Positions 1 to 13,470 of a stretch of DNA of 64,000 nucleotides are shown here, in pieces. Under the pieces are notes generated by a model that worked only from the letters and a program-made list of their open reading frames with translations, was not told where the DNA came from and did not search any database. Within the stretch, counting starts at the first letter, position 1. Each line of letters starts with the position of its first letter. This DNA is from Erwinia sp. E_sp_B01_1 (GTDB lineage: Bacteria > Pseudomonadota > Gammaproteobacteria > Enterobacterales > Enterobacteriaceae), in the NCBI RefSeq assembly GCF_036865545.1, contig NZ_CP142208.1:4739727-4803726 (forward strand), given 5' to 3'. Position numbers and translations under genes: made by a program.

Positions 1-249
1 GCCGCTACTGGGGGAATCTCGGTTGATTTCTTTTCCTCTGGGTACTTAGATGTTTCAGTTCCCCAGGTTCGCCTTGCATGGCTATGTATTCACCATGCAA
101 TGATGCACCAAGGTGCACCGGGTTTCCCCATTCGGGTATCGTCGGTTATAACGGTTCATATCACCTTACCGACGCTTATCGCAGATTAGCACGCCCTTCA
201 TCGCCTCTGACTGCCTAGGCATCCACCGTGTACGCTTAGTCACTTAACC
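1..249 (-). rRNA. rrl: 23S ribosomal RNA, 5' end only
   Basis: The reverse complement begins with the enterobacterial 23S start (GGTTAAG, then the conserved block around TACACGGTGGATGCC) and runs off the left edge of the window. About 249 nt of a roughly 2.9 kb gene are present. It is the distal gene of the 16S - tRNA-Glu - 23S operon read leftwards. Confidence 0.96.
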
Positions 250-381
250 TCACAACCCACAAGCGTCCCGGAGGACACGAGCTGTTGCGAGCATTTGAGA
301 GACTCGACCGCGTCGTAAATTTCATTCTTATTACGGAGAATGAAAACGACGCGTCGTTTCAATTTTCAGCTTGTTCCGGAT

Positions 382-393
382 TGTTAAAGAGCA
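382..393 (-). promoter_or_regulatory. boxA antitermination site in the 16S-23S spacer
   Basis: The reverse complement reads TGCTCTTTAACA, the boxA core bound by NusB/NusE in rRNA antitermination. It lies between tRNA-Glu and 23S, the usual place for the spacer copy. The rest of the 250-475 spacer holds no gene. Confidence 0.7.
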
Positions 394-475
394 AATATCT
401 CAAACGTGACTCGCCTCGCGGCATAATCAGTTTTGAGATACTGGTTGATAATGTCTTTCACTCATTATCAGGAGA

Positions 476-551
476 TGGCGTCCCCAAGGGGATTCGAACC
501 CCTGTTACAGCCGTGAAAGGGCAGTGTCCTGGGCCTCTAGACGATGGGGAC
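476..551 (-). tRNA. gltU: tRNA-Glu (anticodon TTC) in the 16S-23S spacer
   Basis: The reverse complement is a 76-nt cloverleaf starting GTCCCCATCGTC and ending with an encoded CCA. The anticodon loop CTTTCAC gives anticodon TTC, and the T arm contains GGTTCGAATCC. A single tRNA-Glu in this spacer matches the rrnC-type operon next to hsrA in E. coli. The symbol is by position and is less certain than the tRNA itself. Confidence 0.97.
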
Positions 552-623
552 TCTGGTTCGTTCTTTGCTCATTACTTCTATCAGACAATCTGTGTGGACA
601 CTACGCGGGAAAGTATCTTCAGG

Positions 624-2166
<1,543 letters not shown>

Positions 2167-2319
2167 AAAGTTCGATTTGCTGCAACAAGTGCAGCGATGC
2201 TCAAGTGTAAAACGTCATAATGAATTTCATTATGTGTTCACTCTTAAGGCTTGATATTTTTTGCGTCCAAAGACGCTGATATCAATCCTGCGAGTGCCCA
2301 CACAGATTGTCTGATAAAT

Positions 2320-2330
2320 TGTTAAAGAGC
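2320..2330 (-). promoter_or_regulatory. rrn leader boxA
   Basis: The reverse complement GCTCTTTAACA lies between promoter P2 and 16S, where NusA/B/E/G assemble the antitermination complex in enterobacterial rrn leaders. One base differs from the TGCTCTTTAACA form seen in the spacer. Confidence 0.7.
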
Positions 2331-2370
2331 GGTGCGGTAAGCGCCGTGGCGACTTACTGCGAGGTGGCGT

Positions 2371-2398
2371 ATACTACGCTATCCTCCTTCAGAGTCAA
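2371..2398 (-). promoter_or_regulatory. rRNA promoter P2
   Basis: On the minus strand, TTGACT (2393-2398) and TAGTAT (2371-2376) are separated by 16 bp. This is a sigma-70 promoter in the position of rrn P2, downstream of P1 and upstream of boxA. Confidence 0.75.
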
Positions 2399-2490
2399 CG
2401 TCTTTTTCAGAAGTTTTTCTCCGGCGGTTCAGCTTCCTGAACCTCTGATGCGGCGACCGTTAAGTCGTTGTTCCGGGTCAGTGGAGGCGC

Positions 2491-2518
2491 ATTATAGGGA
2501 ATTCCTGGAAGCCCGCAA
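2491..2518 (-). promoter_or_regulatory. rRNA promoter P1
   Basis: On the minus strand, TTGCGG (2513-2518) and a perfect TATAAT (2491-2496) are 16 bp apart, followed by GCGCC, the usual discriminator of stringently controlled rrn P1 promoters. The A/T-rich sequence at about 2520-2600 is where an UP element and Fis sites would lie, but I cannot assign them individually. The interval 2167-2711 otherwise holds no credible gene; E. coli yieP, normally between hsrA and rrs, is absent. Confidence 0.8.
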
Positions 2519-2711
2519 GTGTTTCTACACAAAAAAGATCTGACTGCTTTCTTTTTCACCAAAAGACTAAAAAACGGCCATCTTACGGTTATTTTAGCGC
2601 CAGATATCCCTTTAAAAGACATTTTGAGCATCACGAAAGCGGATTGCCTGATGCTATTCTTTAATGATTGCAGAGTACTTCTGTCAGTACTGACCCAGAT
2701 AAGGACGCTAA

Positions 2712-4115
2712 ATGATAAAATCCGCGCGCAGTATGGCCGGACTTCCGTGGATTGCCGCCATGGCCTTCTTTATGCAGGCGCTGGATGCCACCATACTGAA
2801 CACCGCCCTTCCTGCTATCGCCCAAAGTCTTGACCGTTCCCCGCTGGCGATGCAATCCGCCGTAATCAGCTACACCTTAACCGTCGCTCTGCTTATTCCA
2901 GTCAGCGGCTGGCTGGCAGACAGGTTTGGGACTCGCAAAGTCTTTATCGTGGCGGTATTACTTTTTACTTTGGGTTCTCTGGCCTGTGCCCTCTCCGGAT
3001 CGCTTACCCAACTTATTGTATTCAGAGTGGTGCAGGGAGTGGGGGGCGCAATGATGATGCCCGTAGCACGCCTGGCTTTACTGAGAGCCTACCCACGCAG
3101 CGAACTCTTACCCGTTTTGAACTTCGTCACCATGCCAGGCCTGATCGGACCGGTACTTGGCCCGATGCTGGGCGGTGTACTGGTCACTTACGCTACCTGG
3201 CACTGGATATTCCTGATTAATATCCCCATGGGCATTCTGGGGATTGTCTACGCGCGCAAATATATGCCTGACTTCACCACGCCGCGCCGTCGCTTTGATC
3301 TGCTGGGTTTTCTGCTGTTCGGGCTTGGTCTGGTCCTGCTTTCGAGCGGGATAGAGTTGTTGGGTGAGAAAATAGTGGCTGGCAGCATCGCTCTGGCCGT
3401 GACTTTGGGGGGCATACTGTTACTTCTTCTCTATATAGTGCACGCCCGCCGTTATCACACTCCGCTTATCCCACTGCCGATGTTTAAAACCCGCACCTTC
3501 TCGGTTGGCATTGCGGGCAATATTGCTTCCAGGCTGGGCACTGGCTGTATCCCTTTTCTGATGCCGCTGATGCTTCAGGTGGGATTTGGCTACACCGCTA
3601 TCCTGGCCGGCTGCATGATGGCACCCACAGCGCTGGGGTCAATTATGGCCAAGTCGACGGTGACTCAGGTGCTGCGATGGTTTGGTTATCGCAAAACGCT
3701 GGTGTGGATCAGCGTCATTATTGGCGTGTTGATCGCCAGCTTCTCATTACAATCCCCCGGGATGGGGATGGTCGCGCTGCTGATCCCTCTGTTTATCCTG
3801 GGTATGGCGATGTCGACCCAGTTTACCGCCATGAATACCATCACGCTGGCCGACCTGAATGATGCCAACGCCAGCAGCGGCAACAGTATGCTGGCGGTCA
3901 CTCAGCAACTGGCTATCAGTTTTGGCGTGGCAGTCAGTGCCGCAGTACTGCGGTTTTATGAAAACTTTGATGGCACCACCGTGCAGCACTTCCACGCCAC
4001 GTTCCTGACCATGGGAGTGGTGACGGTGGTTTCGGGACTGGTCTTTATGATGTTAAAAGCCGGCGACGGTAAGCACCTGATCGCAAACCGGGAAAAACGC
4101 CGGAAAGCCGCTTAA
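2712..4115 (+). CDS. hsrA: MFS multidrug-type transporter HsrA (YieO)
   Basis: The 467-residue, strongly hydrophobic protein is of the DHA2/EmrB-QacA-like major facilitator type, usually predicted to have 14 membrane helices. It contains the MFS signature [12 protein letters not shown] in the loop after helix 2, and the N-terminal stretch [20 protein letters not shown] is near-identical to E. coli HsrA. The ATG at 2712 follows AAGGA at good spacing. It is convergent with rbsR, and the two stop regions overlap by 4 bp, as in E. coli. Its natural substrate is not established; in E. coli the name comes from effects on homocysteine/acid-related phenotypes. Orthology is clear, function less so. 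Confidence 0.93.
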   Translation: MIKSARSMAGLPWIAAMAFFMQALDATILNTALPAIAQSLDRSPLAMQSAVISYTLTVALLIPVSGWLADRFGTRKVFIVAVLLFTLGSLACALSGSLTQLIVFRVVQGVGGAMMMPVARLALLRAYPRSELLPVLNFVTMPGLIGPVLGPMLGGVLVTYATWHWIFLINIPMGILGIVYARKYMPDFTTPRRRFDLLGFLLFGLGLVLLSSGIELLGEKIVAGSIALAVTLGGILLLLLYIVHARRYHTPLIPLPMFKTRTFSVGIAGNIASRLGTGCIPFLMPLMLQVGFGYTAILAGCMMAPTALGSIMAKSTVTQVLRWFGYRKTLVWISVIIGVLIASFSLQSPGMGMVALLIPLFILGMAMSTQFTAMNTITLADLNDANASSGNSMLAVTQQLAISFGVAVSAAVLRFYENFDGTTVQHFHATFLTMGVVTVVSGLVFMMLKAGDGKHLIANREKRRKAA

Positions 4116-5113
4116 CGTTCGCCTACAGATCCCCGCTCTATCAATTCCGGTGTCAGAACCAGCAGTTGCTGGCTGCCACCGGGCTCTTTAAGGCGATGGA
4201 TAAGCGTATCGATAGCCAGCTCTCCCAGCTCATCTTTAGGTTGATGGATAGTGGTAAGCGGCGGCGTCATGTAGCGAGCCAGCTCGATATCGTCATAGCC
4301 CATCACGGCAATGTCTTTTGGAACAGAGAGTCCTGCCTGAAACAGCGCATGATAGACCCCAACCGCCATCGCATCATTACTGGTGAAAACAGCCTCAGGA
4401 AAAGGCTTGAGTGCCAGAAGCTGATTCATGGCGTTGAAGCCTCCCTGAAACTCCAGATCGCCGTTGACCACATAACCAGGCAACACCGGTAGCTCTGCCT
4501 GCGTCATAGCCTGATGAAACCCTTCAAGACGCAAGCGGGCGGGCGTTTTGTCCTGTGGCCCGGCGATGCAGGCAATACGCCGGTAACCCCGTGAGATCAG
4601 AAAACGGGTTGCCATCTCTCCGCCCAGCAGTGAATTGTCCTGAATAATGTCGCTGCCGCCCTCAAAAGGGGACCAGTCCATCATTACGGAGGGAATAGAA
4701 GGATAGCGGTTGAGGATTTCCGCAGAGGGGATGTGGCTTTCGTTACACATGATCAGCAAGCCATCAACCCGCTTTTGCAGCAGCGTTTCCAGACTCCGGT
4801 TCATGCGATTTTCATCGCCCTCGGTGTTGCACAGCACCAGACTGTAGCCGCGTTCATAACAGCTTCTCTCTACCCCGCGCACCACTTCTGAATAGAAAGG
4901 GTTGCTACTGGCCGTAAGCAGCATACCTATAGTACGCGTCTGGTTGAGTTTAAGACTTCGGGCCAGCGCAGAAGGGGCGTAGTTAAGCTGGGTAATGGCA
5001 GAGGTGATTTTTTCACGCACCGCCTCACTGACAAAACGGTTGTTATTAATGACGTGTGAAACCGTGGATGTCGACACACCGGCCAGTCGCGCAACATCTT
5101 TCATGGTGGCCAA
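4112..5113 (-). CDS. rbsR: Ribose operon repressor RbsR
   Basis: A LacI-family regulator of 333 residues (330 in E. coli). The N-terminal helix-turn-helix [20 protein letters not shown] at residues 4-23 includes the LacI-type hinge region, followed by a periplasmic-binding-protein-like ribose-sensing domain (for example [19 protein letters not shown] near the C terminus). It is the last gene of rbsDACBKR, 3 bp after rbsK. The family represses the rbs promoter until ribose binds. Two matching palindromes occur upstream of rbsD. The 3' end overlaps hsrA by 4 bp on the opposite strand. Confidence 0.96.
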   Translation of the reverse strand: MATMKDVARLAGVSTSTVSHVINNNRFVSEAVREKITSAITQLNYAPSALARSLKLNQTRTIGMLLTASSNPFYSEVVRGVERSCYERGYSLVLCNTEGDENRMNRSLETLLQKRVDGLLIMCNESHIPSAEILNRYPSIPSVMMDWSPFEGGSDIIQDNSLLGGEMATRFLISRGYRRIACIAGPQDKTPARLRLEGFHQAMTQAELPVLPGYVVNGDLEFQGGFNAMNQLLALKPFPEAVFTSNDAMAVGVYHALFQAGLSVPKDIAVMGYDDIELARYMTPPLTTIHQPKDELGELAIDTLIHRLKEPGGSQQLLVLTPELIERGSVGER

Positions 5114-5116
5114 GAG

Positions 5117-6046
5117 TTACCCCTGCTGCTGCAAGAAGCTGTCGGTTTCGCTACGCCACGGCACGGAAGGTTGAGCACCTGACCGTGTTACCGCAATAGC
5201 CGCAGCGGCGTGAGCAAAGCGTACGGCCTCTGCCACGGGTTTCTCTTCCAGCAATGCGGTAATCAATGCGCCGTTAAAGGTGTCGCCCGCTGCAATGGTA
5301 TCAACCGCTTTCACTTTAAATCCGGCAATGCGCTGGCCCTGGCCCTGTTCACTCAGCCAGACACCACGGCTGCCCAACGTAATCAGTACGCTGCCTATGC
5401 CTTTATCATGGAGAATACCCGCCGCACGGGCAGCATCCTCATCGGAATCAATATGCACACCGGTCAGCGCTTCCGCTTCGGTTTCGTTAGGGGTAATCAT
5501 ATCCACCAGCGCCAGCAGTTCTGCCGAAAGAGGCATAGCCGGTGCGGGATTAAGGATCACTTTGGTCTGATGCTCGCGGGCAATTTTTGCCGCCGCCAGC
5601 ACGCTATCAAGCGGGGATTCCAGCTGCATCAGTAGCGCATCCGCCTCAGCAATCGTCTGCTTATGTTTTTCAACCAGCGCTGGCGTTAACGCCGCATTGG
5701 CACCAGCATGGATCGCAATGCTGTTTTCACCTTCACCGTTAACGAAAATCAACGCCACACCGGTAGACTCACCCGGCACTACGTCGATAGCGGCGATATC
5801 AATCTTATCCTCAGCCAGCTGCTGGCGAATGCGCTCACCGATATCATCCTCGCCCACACAGGCAATAAAGGAGATAGCGGCACCACTGCGGCCAGCGGCT
5901 ACCGCCTGGTTTGCCCCTTTCCCGCCAAAGGCTATCTGATACTGCCTGCCGATCACCGTTTCTCCGGGACGAGGAAACGACGCCAGATTCAGAATGTGAT
6001 CTGCATTGATGCTGCCAAGGACAGCCAGCTTGCCGGTATTTTTCAT
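5117..6046 (-). CDS. rbsK: Ribokinase
   Basis: A PfkB-family sugar kinase of 309 residues, which phosphorylates D-ribose to ribose 5-phosphate with ATP in the cytoplasm. The N-terminal PfkB signature FGGKGANQAVAAGR lies around residues 39-52. The C-terminal signature with catalytic Asp, DTIAAGDTFNGAL, lies around residues 249-261. It sits between rbsB and rbsR, and the hairpin in front of it (6067-6089) may lower its expression relative to rbsB. Confidence 0.97.
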   Translation of the reverse strand: MKNTGKLAVLGSINADHILNLASFPRPGETVIGRQYQIAFGGKGANQAVAAGRSGAAISFIACVGEDDIGERIRQQLAEDKIDIAAIDVVPGESTGVALIFVNGEGENSIAIHAGANAALTPALVEKHKQTIAEADALLMQLESPLDSVLAAAKIAREHQTKVILNPAPAMPLSAELLALVDMITPNETEAEALTGVHIDSDEDAARAAGILHDKGIGSVLITLGSRGVWLSEQGQGQRIAGFKVKAVDTIAAGDTFNGALITALLEEKPVAEAVRFAHAAAAIAVTRSGAQPSVPWRSETDSFLQQQG

Positions 6047-6066
6047 AAGGGTGTTGTCCGGAAAAG

Positions 6067-6089
6067 GCGCTGCCTGGAAAAGGCAGCGC
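6067..6089 (-). terminator. Intercistronic hairpin between rbsB and rbsK
   Basis: An 8-bp perfect inverted repeat (GCGCTGCC / GGCAGCGC) with a 7-nt loop lies in the 56-bp rbsB-rbsK gap. There is no long T tail downstream on the minus strand, so it is more likely an mRNA-stabilising or partial terminator structure than a full stop. Such hairpins commonly follow genes for periplasmic binding proteins. Confidence 0.5.
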
Positions 6090-6102
6090 TGGTAGTGCTG
6101 AT

Positions 6103-6984
6103 TTATTTAGTGACCAGCTTCAGGTCAACCGGGTTGATAGCCTGAACTTTCTGGTTCTTCAGCACTTTATCAGCCGTTTGCACGCCGATCATGCCGATTT
6201 GCTCAGGCTGCTGAGCCACAGTAGCGGCCAGTTTGCCCCCTTCAACAGCCTTCATGCCATCCGGGGTGCCGTCAAAGCCGACTACCACAACATCAGATTT
6301 ACCGGCGGTTTGCAATGCACGCATCGCGCCCAGAGCCATTTCATCATTCTGTGCAAACACAGCCTGCACATCAGGGTGTGCGGTCAGCAGGTTCTGCATG
6401 ACGTTCAGACCTTTGGTGCGGTCGAAATCTGCAGGCTGACTGGCCAGGATCTCAAACTTATGCGCATCGGCAGCCATTTTAAAACCTTCGCCGCGTTCAC
6501 GAGCGGCAGAAGTGCCGGCAATACCCGACAGTTCGATAATTTTGGCTTTCTCGCCGACTTTTTTGGCGATGAAGTCACCGGCCATTTTGCCGCCGAAACG
6601 GTTATCAGAAGCAACGTGGCTGACAACTTTGCCCTGTGAGGCAACACGGTCAAGCGTGATCACCGGAATGCTGGCCTGGTTTGCCATCTTCACGGCGTTG
6701 CCCACGGCATCGGAATCCGTTGGGTTAATCAGCAGCAGTTTGGTGCCGCGTACGGTCAGATCCTGCACGTTAGCCAGCTCTTTCGCCGGGTTGTTCTGCG
6801 AATCCAGCACCACCAGGTTATAACCCAGTTTGTCCGCTTCTTTCTGCGCGCCATCTTTCAGCGAAACGAAGAACGGATTATTCAGCGTGGAAACCACCAG
6901 CGCGATAGTCTCTTTCGCCAGTGCGTTAGCGCTTACGGTCAGGCCAAGCAGAACAGCAAGTGCAGTCAGTTTCATTTTCATCAT
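6103..6984 (-). CDS. rbsB: D-ribose periplasmic binding protein RbsB
   Basis: The 293-residue solute-binding protein begins with a cleavable signal peptide ([23 protein letters not shown], likely cut after ALA near residue 23). The mature part starts [20 protein letters not shown], almost identical to E. coli RbsB. It captures ribose in the periplasm for the RbsAC importer and, in E. coli, also presents it to the chemoreceptor Trg. Three possible Met starts lie within four codons; AGGA four bases before the first supports 6984. Gene order rbsC-rbsB-rbsK is as expected. Confidence 0.97.
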   Translation of the reverse strand: MMKMKLTALAVLLGLTVSANALAKETIALVVSTLNNPFFVSLKDGAQKEADKLGYNLVVLDSQNNPAKELANVQDLTVRGTKLLLINPTDSDAVGNAVKMANQASIPVITLDRVASQGKVVSHVASDNRFGGKMAGDFIAKKVGEKAKIIELSGIAGTSAARERGEGFKMAADAHKFEILASQPADFDRTKGLNVMQNLLTAHPDVQAVFAQNDEMALGAMRALQTAGKSDVVVVGFDGTPDGMKAVEGGKLAATVAQQPEQIGMIGVQTADKVLKNQKVQAINPVDLKLVTK

Positions 6985-7003
6985 AAATTCCTGTAGGAGA
7001 GTA

Positions 7004-7972
7004 TTATTTACTGCTTTTGTTATCTACCAGCACCGCCAGCAGTATCACCACAGCTTTGACGATCATTTGGTAGTAAGACGAAACACCGAGCAGGTTCAGC
7101 CCGTTATTTAAAAAACCGAGGATCAGGGCACCAATAAGGGTTCCCATAATCCGTCCTTTGCCGCCCGCCAGGCTGGTACCGCCCAGCACAACCGCTGCGA
7201 TAGCATCCAGCTCATAGCCGGTGCCTGCCGTTGGCTGAGCAGAAGAGAGACGGGCAACTTCAATGGTGCTGGCCAGCGCGGCCAGCATACCGGACAGCGC
7301 ATAAACGATAATTTTGACGCGGTTAACGCTGATGCCGGATAACCGTGTAGCCGCTTCATTGCCACCCAGCGCATAGATGTAGCGGCCCAGGCGGGTGTGA
7401 TGCAGCATGTACCAGGCAGCCAGGAACACCAGCCCCATAATCCACACCGGCGTTGGGATACCCAGCGGGCGACCAATCCCGAACCAGCCAAGCAGGTCGG
7501 CATTGTCGTTAAAGCCGGTGTTCACCGGGCTGCCGTTGGTATAGACCATGGTGACGCCACGCAATAACAGCATCATCACCAGCGTGGCAATAAAGGCCTG
7601 AACCTTGCCTTTTGCCACTATGGTTCCGGTGATGGCGCCAATAAGGGTGCCCAGCGCCAGCGATGCCACAACGGCCACCAGCGCATTCACTTCCATACCA
7701 ACCAGAGAAGCCCCAACCGCTCCGGTTAACGCCAGCAGAGAACCCACGGAAAGGTCGATACCCGACGTCAGGATCACCAGCGTCATACCCACAGCCATGA
7801 TGGCGTTGACCGAGGTCTGCTGGAGAATGTTGAACATATTGTTAAGGGTGAAGAAATTCGGGCTAAGGCTGGAGACAATCACGATCAGCACAATCAACGC
7901 GATCAGTGATTTTTGCTCCAGCAGCCAGCTTTTGCTGAATACTCGGTTGGCTCGAAGGGTCTGGGTACTCAT
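7004..7972 (-). CDS. rbsC: Ribose ABC transporter permease RbsC
   Basis: A 322-residue hydrophobic protein of the sugar ABC permease family (BPD_transp_2). The glycine-rich [21 protein letters not shown] near residue 265 is the conserved segment of this family. It forms the membrane channel with RbsA and accepts ribose from RbsB. Its start overlaps the rbsA stop by 4 bp (ATGA), indicating translational coupling. Confidence 0.97.
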   Translation of the reverse strand: MSTQTLRANRVFSKSWLLEQKSLIALIVLIVIVSSLSPNFFTLNNMFNILQQTSVNAIMAVGMTLVILTSGIDLSVGSLLALTGAVGASLVGMEVNALVAVVASLALGTLIGAITGTIVAKGKVQAFIATLVMMLLLRGVTMVYTNGSPVNTGFNDNADLLGWFGIGRPLGIPTPVWIMGLVFLAAWYMLHHTRLGRYIYALGGNEAATRLSGISVNRVKIIVYALSGMLAALASTIEVARLSSAQPTAGTGYELDAIAAVVLGGTSLAGGKGRIMGTLIGALILGFLNNGLNLLGVSSYYQMIVKAVVILLAVLVDNKSSK

Positions 7973-9477
7973 GGTTGTAGCTCCACGCTATGTTGCTTAC
8001 CGACTGCCGCCGCCATTAACACTTCCTGCGTGGCCTGTTCAATGGGGAAATCTCCGCTCAGTCGCCCTTCATGCATCACCAGCACGCGGTCGCTCATGCC
8101 CAGCACTTCCGGCATCTCTGAGGAGACAAGGATGATGCTCAGCCCTTCTTCCTTGAACTGGTTGATCAACTGGTAGATCTCTTTTTTCGCGCCGACGTCC
8201 ACCCCACGGGTAGGTTCATCCAGAATCAGCACTTTTGGCCGGGTCATCAGCCCACGGGCGATAGCGACCTTTTGCTGGTTGCCGCCGGAGAGCAGCCCAA
8301 TGGGTTGCTCCATCGAAGGCGTTTTCACATTGAAGAGTTTGATAAAATCGCTGACCGCCAGCTGCTCTTCCGCGTGCTTCAGCCTTCCTCCGCTGTGGCT
8401 GAAATAGTCCAGCGCCGTCAGAGACATGTTCTCTTTCACCGACATACCGAGCACCAGCCCGTCACGTTTACGATCTTCAGAGATATAAACGATGCCGTTT
8501 TGCAGACCCTGTTCTGGCGAACGCGTGGTGACCTCTTTACCGTCAAGACTCACGCTTCCGCTGTGGCGGGGCATCGCGCCATACAGCACCTTCATTAATT
8601 CAGTCCGGCCTGCGCCCATCAGACCCGCCACACCGAGAATTTCACCTTTACGCAGGGTAAAGCTCACGTTATCGACGCCAGGTCCGGTGAGGTTTTCGAC
8701 TTTAAGCCGCACCTCGCCCGGCGCTTTATCCAGACGGGGATACTGCTCTTCAAGCTTGCGGCCCACCATCATTTCAATCAGCGAATCTTCTGTCAGGGTC
8801 TCCACTTCGCGTTCAGCAATAAACTGACCGTCGCGGAAGATGGTGACGTCATCGCAGATCTCGAAGATCTCTTTCATGCGGTGCGAAATATAGACAATGC
8901 CGCATCCCTGCGCCTTCAGCTCGCGGATCACCCGGAACAGCGAAGCCGTTTCGGTATCGGTAAGCGCATCGGTAGGTTCATCCATCACAATCACTTTTGA
9001 CTGGTAGCTCAGTACCTTGGCGATCTCAACCATCTGCTGATCGCCAATCGACAGATCGCCCACCAGCTTGTGGCTGCTGAAGCGCAGATTCAGCCGCTTT
9101 AGTAGGAGATCGGCTTCCGCGTGCATCTTGTTCCACTGAATTCGGCCAAAGGCGTTCACAAATTCCCGTCCCAGAAAGATGTTTTCCGCAATGCTGAGCT
9201 GGGGGATCAGGTTCAGTTCCTGATGGATGATGCCGATCCCGGCTTCCTGAGACGCTTTGGGACCATTGAATGAGACCTCGTTACCCAGCCATCTGATGGT
9301 GCCCGCATCACGCGGATAGATTCCGGTCATCACCTTCATCATGGTGGATTTTCCGGCGCCATTTTCACCCACCAGCGCCATCACGCGCCCCGGATAAACC
9401 GAGAGTGCAGCCCCAGAGAGCGCCTTCACGCCGGGGAAGGATTTATCAATGCCTTGCAGTTGCAGTAAAGGTTGCAT
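7969..9477 (-). CDS. rbsA: Ribose ABC transporter ATP-binding protein RbsA
   Basis: A 502-residue protein made of two fused ABC ATPase domains, as in the CUT2 monosaccharide importers. The first domain has Walker A GENGAGKS at about residues 37-44 and a divergent signature LSIGDQQ. The second has a degenerate Walker A (GLMGAGRT) and a good signature [15 protein letters not shown] with Walker [13 protein letters not shown]. The asymmetry between halves is normal for RbsA. It powers ribose uptake with RbsC and is 7 bp downstream of rbsD. Confidence 0.97.
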   Translation of the reverse strand: MQPLLQLQGIDKSFPGVKALSGAALSVYPGRVMALVGENGAGKSTMMKVMTGIYPRDAGTIRWLGNEVSFNGPKASQEAGIGIIHQELNLIPQLSIAENIFLGREFVNAFGRIQWNKMHAEADLLLKRLNLRFSSHKLVGDLSIGDQQMVEIAKVLSYQSKVIVMDEPTDALTDTETASLFRVIRELKAQGCGIVYISHRMKEIFEICDDVTIFRDGQFIAEREVETLTEDSLIEMMVGRKLEEQYPRLDKAPGEVRLKVENLTGPGVDNVSFTLRKGEILGVAGLMGAGRTELMKVLYGAMPRHSGSVSLDGKEVTTRSPEQGLQNGIVYISEDRKRDGLVLGMSVKENMSLTALDYFSHSGGRLKHAEEQLAVSDFIKLFNVKTPSMEQPIGLLSGGNQQKVAIARGLMTRPKVLILDEPTRGVDVGAKKEIYQLINQFKEEGLSIILVSSEMPEVLGMSDRVLVMHEGRLSGDFPIEQATQEVLMAAAVGKQHSVELQP

Positions 9478-9484
9478 GATCGCC

Positions 9485-9904
9485 TCAGAAGGTCACGCCA
9501 GCGCACAGGATGATGTTCGCGTAGGGGGAACATTCCCCACTGCGGATCACCGCATGGCTGCGCTGAGTTTGCTGTTTGAACTGTTCATGACTGACGTACT
9601 GGATAGAAAGGGTGTTTCCCTGATGTTGCTGCAGCAAGTCGAGCAGGGCTAACAGCTCGCTATGGAGTTGAGGATTGTGAGTTTTGATCTCTTCCGCGAT
9701 GACTGCACTTTCTACCTGCATCTCTTCGGTTACGGCCTGCACCACCTGCATAAAGCTGGGAATACCTTTCATCAGGGCCAGATCGATACGCTGTGTTCCG
9801 ATCGGGATCGGTAAGCCAGCATCGCCTATTACCAGGCTGTCGGTATGCCCCAGGCGGGAGACCAGGGACGAAATTTCAGAATTCAGTAAGGTGCCTTTTT
9901 TCAT
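9485..9904 (-). CDS. rbsD: D-ribose pyranase RbsD
   Basis: A 139-residue RbsD/FucU-family protein that interconverts the pyranose and furanose forms of ribose so that ribokinase receives its preferred form. It starts [20 protein letters not shown], and the catalytic-His segment SRLGHTD and the ligand loop GDAGLPIP are present near residues 17-35. It is the first gene of the rbs operon; the start ATG lies 13 bp from the proximal operator palindrome. Confidence 0.97.
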   Translation of the reverse strand: MKKGTLLNSEISSLVSRLGHTDSLVIGDAGLPIPIGTQRIDLALMKGIPSFMQVVQAVTEEMQVESAVIAEEIKTHNPQLHSELLALLDLLQQHQGNTLSIQYVSHEQFKQQTQRSHAVIRSGECSPYANIILCAGVTF

Positions 9905-9916
9905 CTTTCACTCCAG

Positions 9917-9932
9917 AGCGAAACGTTTCGCT
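9917..9932. promoter_or_regulatory. RbsR operator, proximal
   Basis: A perfect 16-bp palindrome, AGCGAAACGTTTCGCT, just upstream of the rbsD start. It matches the known E. coli RbsR operator core CGAAACGTTTCG and is in the LacI-family style with a central CG. Confidence 0.88.
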
Positions 9933-9996
9933 GATCGGGAGTGTATGAGAGGTAGAGGCGAAAACAACGGGCAAAGCATGAAATTGTGATCGCCAT

Positions 9997-10008
9997 CGAA
10001 ACGTTTCG
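9997..10008. promoter_or_regulatory. Second RbsR-type operator, distal
   Basis: A perfect 12-bp palindrome, CGAAACGTTTCG, centred 78 bp from the proximal site. A TGTGA at 9985-9989 beside it could be half of a CRP site, but its second half is weak. Two operators could allow looping or cooperative repression of rbs; the distal one is also within about 100 bp of the 3' end of budC. Confidence 0.75.
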
Positions 10009-10062
10009 CTGTCGCGTGGCGAAGTTTGACTTAAGGTATTTAATTGGCAGGGCGAGGGGGAC

Positions 10063-10082
10063 TGGCCGGCAGTAACCGGCCA
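10063..10082 (-). terminator. Possible terminator hairpin after budC
   Basis: The inverted repeat TGGCCGG / CCGGCCA with a 6-nt loop lies 13 bp after the budC stop. It lacks a clear U-tract on the minus strand, so efficiency is uncertain. Confidence 0.4.
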
Positions 10083-10094
10083 TATTAAGCGGAA

Positions 10095-12566
<2,472 letters not shown>

Positions 12567-12584
12567 CATCACTCCTTAGGGGAA

Positions 12585-13367
12585 TTAGCTCTCTACAGAA
12601 CGAATGGCTGAATCGAGGTTGTCGGGATTCAGGTTGGCCTGCAGAAAATCACGGTCTTCGGGCAGGTCGATCACCAGCTTGCTGATTTCTCCAAAGGTCA
12701 GTACGCCCTCTTCAAGCTGATAATCAAGCAGATGTCCGCCGCCCTGACGATCGTCGGTAATAAAGTGTTCGTGATAGCCCGCGACGTTAATGCCCTGCAT
12801 ATACTGCGGCGTACGGAAGCCAATCAGCACGCCGTTGCGCTGGCTGAAATGGAAGGTGGGCTGCTGGCCAAGCACTTCCGGCATGGAGCGATAAGGGCGG
12901 TGCTGGCAGGGAACGGTACGGGTCTCGGCGGCTGAAAAACGGCCATCAATGCGCAAGGCACAGAACTGATTATCGGAAGTGACCTGACTGTCGATAATGT
13001 CGTGAATTGCCTGGCGGCTGGCAGGCTTACTAAAATGATGGCGATGCTGCGGCCGGAAGAACGTCATCACCGCAAAGGGCGTTTTCTGGTGCGGGCTGGC
13101 TTCCCGCGCGCTGCCGTCAGAGCGCAGTTGATAGACTTCGCTGTCGAAGGCGATCAGTTCTCCATCAAGCTGGTTAAACGTTCCCAGTCCGAAATCCCCT
13201 TTTTTCAGCAGATCGGCCACCGTGATGCTGCCATCGTAAACTCCGCTGAGCAACGCGCTCATCAGGGAGGTCTGATAGATTACGCTTTCTGGCTTATGCT
13301 GCTGCAATGCACTGACGGTCGACGCCAACTGTTGCTCACATAAACAGTCAGTTACAGAATGTTTCAT
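12585..13367 (-). CDS. budA: Alpha-acetolactate decarboxylase
   Basis: A 260-residue enzyme that decarboxylates acetolactate to (R)-acetoin, the second step of the butanediol route. The zinc ligands of the family are in GYHEHFITDDRQGGGHLLD (His199, His201, His212), and the catalytic Arg/Glu region (FCALRIDG, KTPFAVMTFF) is also conserved. It is the first gene of budABC, divergent from the LysR gene with 103 bp between starts. The following gene, budB, begins within about 20 bp. Confidence 0.95.
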   Translation of the reverse strand: MKHSVTDCLCEQQLASTVSALQQHKPESVIYQTSLMSALLSGVYDGSITVADLLKKGDFGLGTFNQLDGELIAFDSEVYQLRSDGSAREASPHQKTPFAVMTFFRPQHRHHFSKPASRQAIHDIIDSQVTSDNQFCALRIDGRFSAAETRTVPCQHRPYRSMPEVLGQQPTFHFSQRNGVLIGFRTPQYMQGINVAGYHEHFITDDRQGGGHLLDYQLEEGVLTFGEISKLVIDLPEDRDFLQANLNPDNLDSAIRSVES

Positions 13368-13470
13368 GGCATCCTCGCGGCTTTATAGTTAAGAATCATT
13401 AACAGGATGTTGACTCGATTCAGGCGCGGGTACCAATATAGGAAAGCCATCACTTTGAGACGTTTTTGAT

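Noticed and set aside
5210..5635. Long plus-strand open frame opposite rbsK (and similar ones opposite rbsB, kup, uxaC, ravA, pst)
   Set aside because: These are antisense shadows of well-supported genes, with residue composition dictated by the opposite strand.
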